A stretch of 64,000 nt of DNA, taken from NCBI GenBank assembly GCA_964583165.1, contig CAZOVK010000002.1, forward strand, positions 26,408 to 90,407, read 5' to 3'. A model generated the notes under the pieces. It made no database searches. It worked only from the letters and a program-made list of their open reading frames with translations, and was not told the origin of the DNA. This DNA comes from CAZOVK01 sp964583165. GTDB taxonomy: Bacteria; Bacillota; Clostridia; Lachnospirales; WRAX01. Position 1 is the stretch's first letter; each line of letters begins with the position of its first letter. Position numbers and translations under genes: made by a program. Of the stretch, positions 61,226 through 64,000 are shown one piece after another.

Positions 61226-62155
61226 TCAATAATTCGGGATACAATCCCGCCGTTCAACCAGTTTCTGTATATCCAGCACATCAGATGTGCGAATTGTCTT
61301 CTTTAGTAGGCTTTTAATCTCGGGCTTGCGCTTGTCTGTCACAATCACAGCCGTCGTGTCGTCGTCGTTGTCCGTGTCTAACAGCGCGTATTTCACAGGT
61401 ATTGCTTTGTCTGTTATCTCGTCAATATTCCAAACAGCCATGTCAATCTCACGACTTTTTAACTTCTCCAATACTTGATTGTAAGAAACGGGTACATACT
61501 TCACATCAAAACCGTCACAAAACCGCCGTGTAAGCTGAACCTGGTCATAAGAGTCATTGTCCAGCCCAACGCGCAAACCATTCTCGATAAGCGACGGCAA
61601 ATCATCTCGAAAAACGGCAACATGTCGCCCAAGGTAAGACCCCGCGCCAAACTCCATAGTAATCTCAATATCCGAATTTATCTCAATACAACACTTCGCC
61701 GCCAACTTACTGACCACGGCAAAATCATACCGCCGTTCCGCAAGCATATCGACACGTTTGCGCGCGCCCCTCATAAACGCGAGATTGAGCGCCAACCCAA
61801 ACGGCGAGTTGTCAAAACACTTAACAAGCCCCGTTGCGAAACCCTCATATTTCTTAGAATACGGTAGGGGCATAACCCCTACCATAGACTGTATATCCGC
61901 CAAATCCATGAGCTTTTCATAATCAACGTCCGCGAGAATCGTCCCTAAGTGACCGCGCGGTGATAGCATGACCGCGCCACAGTCAGATAAGAGTTTCAGC
62001 GAGTTTTGAAGTGTCCCGCGTGAGGTATTCAGTTGTTCAGACAGCTCCGTAATCGTGGGCAGGCGTTCGCCTATCTCATAACACAACAGCAGTTGCGCTA
62101 ACTCCATAGCCGTCAGCCCGTTCTTATTCATGAGTTTGTCATGCAGACGCGCCAT
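61226..62155 (-). CDS. yhfZ: YhfZ regulator: GntR-like winged helix plus ligand-binding domain
   Basis: A chain of 309 residues. The N-terminal winged helix (about 18-80: GERLPTITELSEQLNTSRGT, then SLKLLSDCGAV) resembles GntR proteins. The rest (about 95-290) looks like a periplasmic-binding-protein fold (VGVMPLPYSKKYEGFATG, RVGLDNDSYDQVQL, MAVWNIDEI), expected to bind the inducer. Clear GAGGTG ribosome site. The palindrome downstream of the operon's -10 is its likely operator. Confidence 0.88.
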   Translation of the reverse strand: MARLHDKLMNKNGLTAMELAQLLLCYEIGERLPTITELSEQLNTSRGTLQNSLKLLSDCGAVMLSPRGHLGTILADVDYEKLMDLADIQSMVGVMPLPYSKKYEGFATGLVKCFDNSPFGLALNLAFMRGARKRVDMLAERRYDFAVVSKLAAKCCIEINSDIEITMEFGAGSYLGRHVAVFRDDLPSLIENGLRVGLDNDSYDQVQLTRRFCDGFDVKYVPVSYNQVLEKLKSREIDMAVWNIDEITDKAIPVKYALLDTDNDDDTTAVIVTDKRKPEIKSLLKKTIRTSDVLDIQKLVERRDCIPNY

Positions 62156-62184
62156 TATTTCACCTCATGGATTGGGATTGGTTG

Positions 62185-63510
62185 TTATTTAGGCACAATC
62201 GGGAACATGCCAATGAAATGCAGGATGTTCACAGCAAGACCGAGAATAATCGCTGCAAGAGGGCCAACAGCCATTGTCGGTATGGGCTTCTTGCTCGTGG
62301 AGTTTAGGCAATACGCGCCGATAACCCAGATATAGCCCATAGTTGGCGCAATCTTATTAGCAGCGAGCATACCGCCGATAAGAAGCGCGATGTCAAGAAC
62401 CTTACTCATAGATGTACGGATGTTGTCGCCCATGTCCTTCATGCCCGGGAATTTGTCAAGACCCTTGGCGATATAGCTAAGTAGCAGAACTTCAATAGCC
62501 ATAATCAAACAGCCGATAAAGAAAGAGCCGACAACGCCGAGGATACCTGCGTTAATCAACAGAATAGCGGGGATATGAACGGCTTTAGTGCCCGCAGGTG
62601 AATAAACACCAGCGACAATCGCTGTTGTCATAACAAGCGGGATGAAGCCGATACAACGACCGAGCGCAACTAGCGCGGCTTCTGTAATCTGCCCTTCCGC
62701 CGTCATTGTAAGCGAGGCGGGACCTTCCGCGATAAGAAGAAGTGTAGTAGCAAGGGCAACAACACCGCCGCTGACTGCAAGAATAAGAATATTCTTCTTG
62801 ATTTTATCGATATTACCTTCAAACAGCGAGAACACAGCCGATGCGCTCGACTGGCCCTCTTTCTTCTCCGTAACGACCAACGCAATCATAGCCACGATGC
62901 CGAACAGAAGAGCCATACCATCGGCGTTCAGCGAGATATTGACTGTGCCGACAGTGAATTTGCCATAGAGAGCGACAAACTGTTTAATAAGGATTGTAAG
63001 AATCAGAACGATACCGCCGCGCACAAAGCCTTGTTGATAAGCAATGGTAAGCGCAGGGAACACACAGAACGCAACGATAATAACATCGCCGACAGAGCCA
63101 AGACTGCTAAGGAAGTCAACAGGAACCATCGCGAAGAAGCCTTGAAGCGCTTCCATGCCGAACATCATAGCGATAGCAAAGGCAGCGCCAACGCCGGCGG
63201 CTATAAGACCGCCCTGTTTGTTGTCTTTGAAAATCAGACCGATAATATCTGTGCCAAGCAAGATAGTATGTACAAGAATAATCTTACCCGCGATAGAAAC
63301 GGGCAAACCAAGACCGATAACAAGACCAAAGCAGAGCGCAAAGCTTGTCGCGAACAAGCCCTTTCTGTCCATGCCGCCCGCGAAATAAGCCGGGAACACA
63401 GGGCGCAACCCATCATGGAAAACCGCGATATTCTGATTGCAAAGGTAGGCGGAAAGACCGCCGAAAGCCGCCATTACGAGTACGGTCAGTACGTTGATAC
63501 TAAATAACAT
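62185..63510 (-). CDS. yhfT: Predicted transporter YhfT
   Basis: A chain of 441 residues with about twelve membrane helices spread over the whole length and Gly-rich re-entrant-like stretches (AFGGLSAYLCNQNIAVFHDG, PVFPAYFAGGMDRKG). It corresponds to the YhfT family, which occurs only with yhf-type genes and has no characterised substrate. It is presumably the importer for the compound degraded by the PLP and phosphotriesterase-like enzymes. Second gene of the operon. Confidence 0.87.
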   Translation of the reverse strand: MLFSINVLTVLVMAAFGGLSAYLCNQNIAVFHDGLRPVFPAYFAGGMDRKGLFATSFALCFGLVIGLGLPVSIAGKIILVHTILLGTDIIGLIFKDNKQGGLIAAGVGAAFAIAMMFGMEALQGFFAMVPVDFLSSLGSVGDVIIVAFCVFPALTIAYQQGFVRGGIVLILTILIKQFVALYGKFTVGTVNISLNADGMALLFGIVAMIALVVTEKKEGQSSASAVFSLFEGNIDKIKKNILILAVSGGVVALATTLLLIAEGPASLTMTAEGQITEAALVALGRCIGFIPLVMTTAIVAGVYSPAGTKAVHIPAILLINAGILGVVGSFFIGCLIMAIEVLLLSYIAKGLDKFPGMKDMGDNIRTSMSKVLDIALLIGGMLAANKIAPTMGYIWVIGAYCLNSTSKKPIPTMAVGPLAAIILGLAVNILHFIGMFPIVPK

Positions 63511-63528
63511 AATGCCCCTCCGATTAGA

Positions 63529-63888
63529 TTACTTTAGAATTTCAGCCAGCAATACAGGGATTACCTTTTCGGCGTCATAATTGGTGAAACCAAACGCCAC
63601 CTTGCCACTTTGAACGGCCTTTTGCATTTCAGCGTCTGACATGACCTTGCCCGGTATGCTCACAGACGCGCACTTATCAAGCCCGACTATGCCGATAGCC
63701 ATTGCCAGCGCACCCCCCGCACCCGTGGCGCACGCGCCGAAATAGTAGTCTGCCTGACCAGTTTTGATAGCCAACGCCGCCTCAATGTCGCTCTTGACAA
63801 CGACACTAACCTTGTCGCCGCCATGTTGTTTGAGCAACTTTTCAACGAGCTGTTTGTCCATCTGACCGCCTACAACGAGCCTCTTCAA
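63529..63888 (-). CDS. yhfU: DUF2620 protein YhfU
   Basis: About 119 residues, first gene of the operon. DYYFGACATGAGGALAMAIG and SGKVAFGF correspond closely to the E. coli YhfU sequence I recall (DYYIGACNTGAGAALSIAI, GKVAFGL). The Gly-rich loop suggests binding of a phosphate or nucleotide; no activity is known. The TTG at 63888 gives MKRLVVGGQMDKQLVE, matching the family N-terminus, and lies 9 nt after AAGGTGG; upstream codons overlap the operator. Confidence 0.87.
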   Translation of the reverse strand: MKRLVVGGQMDKQLVEKLLKQHGGDKVSVVVKSDIEAALAIKTGQADYYFGACATGAGGALAMAIGIVGLDKCASVSIPGKVMSDAEMQKAVQSGKVAFGFTNYDAEKVIPVLLAEILK

Positions 63889-63917
63889 TAGACACACCCA
63901 CCTTCTTAACTCATTTA

Positions 63918-63941
63918 CAATATACAATATTTTGTATATTG
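63918..63941 (-). promoter_or_regulatory. Palindromic operator of the yhf-type operon
   Basis: Arms CAATATACAA and TTGTATATTG (10 bp, perfect) flank a 4-bp centre TATT. It lies immediately downstream of the predicted transcription start, where a bound repressor would block polymerase. The TTGTATA half-site resembles GntR-family operators, pointing to YhfZ. Confidence 0.78.
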
Positions 63942-63951
63942 CGGTATATTA

Positions 63952-63980
63952 AGTATAGTGTATTTCTGTCGTGTTGTCAA
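63952..63980 (-). promoter_or_regulatory. Promoter of the yhf-type operon
   Basis: On the minus strand TTGACA (63980-63975), a 17-bp spacer and TATACT (63957-63952): near-consensus. Confidence 0.85.
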
Positions 63981-64000
63981 TAATTTTTAGCAAAAACCTA

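Overview
The window looks like a chromosomal piece of a low-to-mid GC, Gram-positive anaerobe of the class Clostridia, probably an uncultured gut or sediment lineage. Signs are strong Shine-Dalgarno sites with frequent TTG and GTG starts, SigA-type promoters (TTGACA/TATAAT with 17-bp spacers), an S-layer-homology surface protein, a GerMN-domain protein, LytTR/GHKL signalling, the Firmicutes order era-yqzL-recO, and comEC-holA. No rRNA, tRNA, CRISPR array, integrase or transposase was seen, so species placement is not possible.

Layout. 1-4.3 kb: a lipase-like hydrolase cut by the left edge, a response regulator, and a sigma factor/zinc-ribbon/membrane-protein operon with a decayed ABC-permease fragment beside it. 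4.4-8.5 kb: LytTR regulator, DUF3021 protein and a two-gene FtsX-type ABC exporter, headed by LytTR-like direct repeats. 8.5-10.9 kb: MerR/TipAS regulator plus ABC-2 exporter with a classical 19-bp-spacer MerR promoter. 11-21 kb: LytTR response regulator, membrane-anchored surface protein and seven-TM GHKL kinase, divergent from a 1611-residue SLH surface protein; four direct repeats sit between the two promoters. 21.2-28.5 kb: metallophosphoesterase and a complete opp oligopeptide importer. 28.7-37.8 kb: a long minus-strand cluster (subtilase, YhfC-type membrane protein, DUF3048 lipoprotein, era, yqzL, recO, PPK2, DUF402, radC). 37.9-47.4 kb: GNAT acetyltransferase, holA, comEC, amidohydrolase, cysteine desulfurase with a DUF3343 partner, S9 peptidase. 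47.5-54.7 kb: hemolysin III protein, BlaI/BlaR1-type pair with two operators, flavoprotein, GerMN protein, cell-wall amidase with an unusual hairpin cluster in its leader, and a tiny Cys-rich gene. 54.7-64 kb: a minus-strand operon matching every gene of the poorly understood Escherichia coli yhfSTUVWXYZ cluster in a different order, followed by malic enzyme and a CDP-alcohol phosphatidyltransferase.

The two parts most worth attention are the rearranged yhf-type catabolic operon, with its own regulator and a near-perfect palindromic operator on the promoter, and the 11-21 kb surface-sensing locus, in which a kinase, regulator and anchored extracellular protein share an operon and probably control a giant S-layer-associated protein. 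Several small or mis-startable genes (yqzL, the 43-residue Cys-rich gene, starts of the S9 peptidase, amidohydrolase, subtilase and amidase) were settled from ribosome sites and promoter positions.
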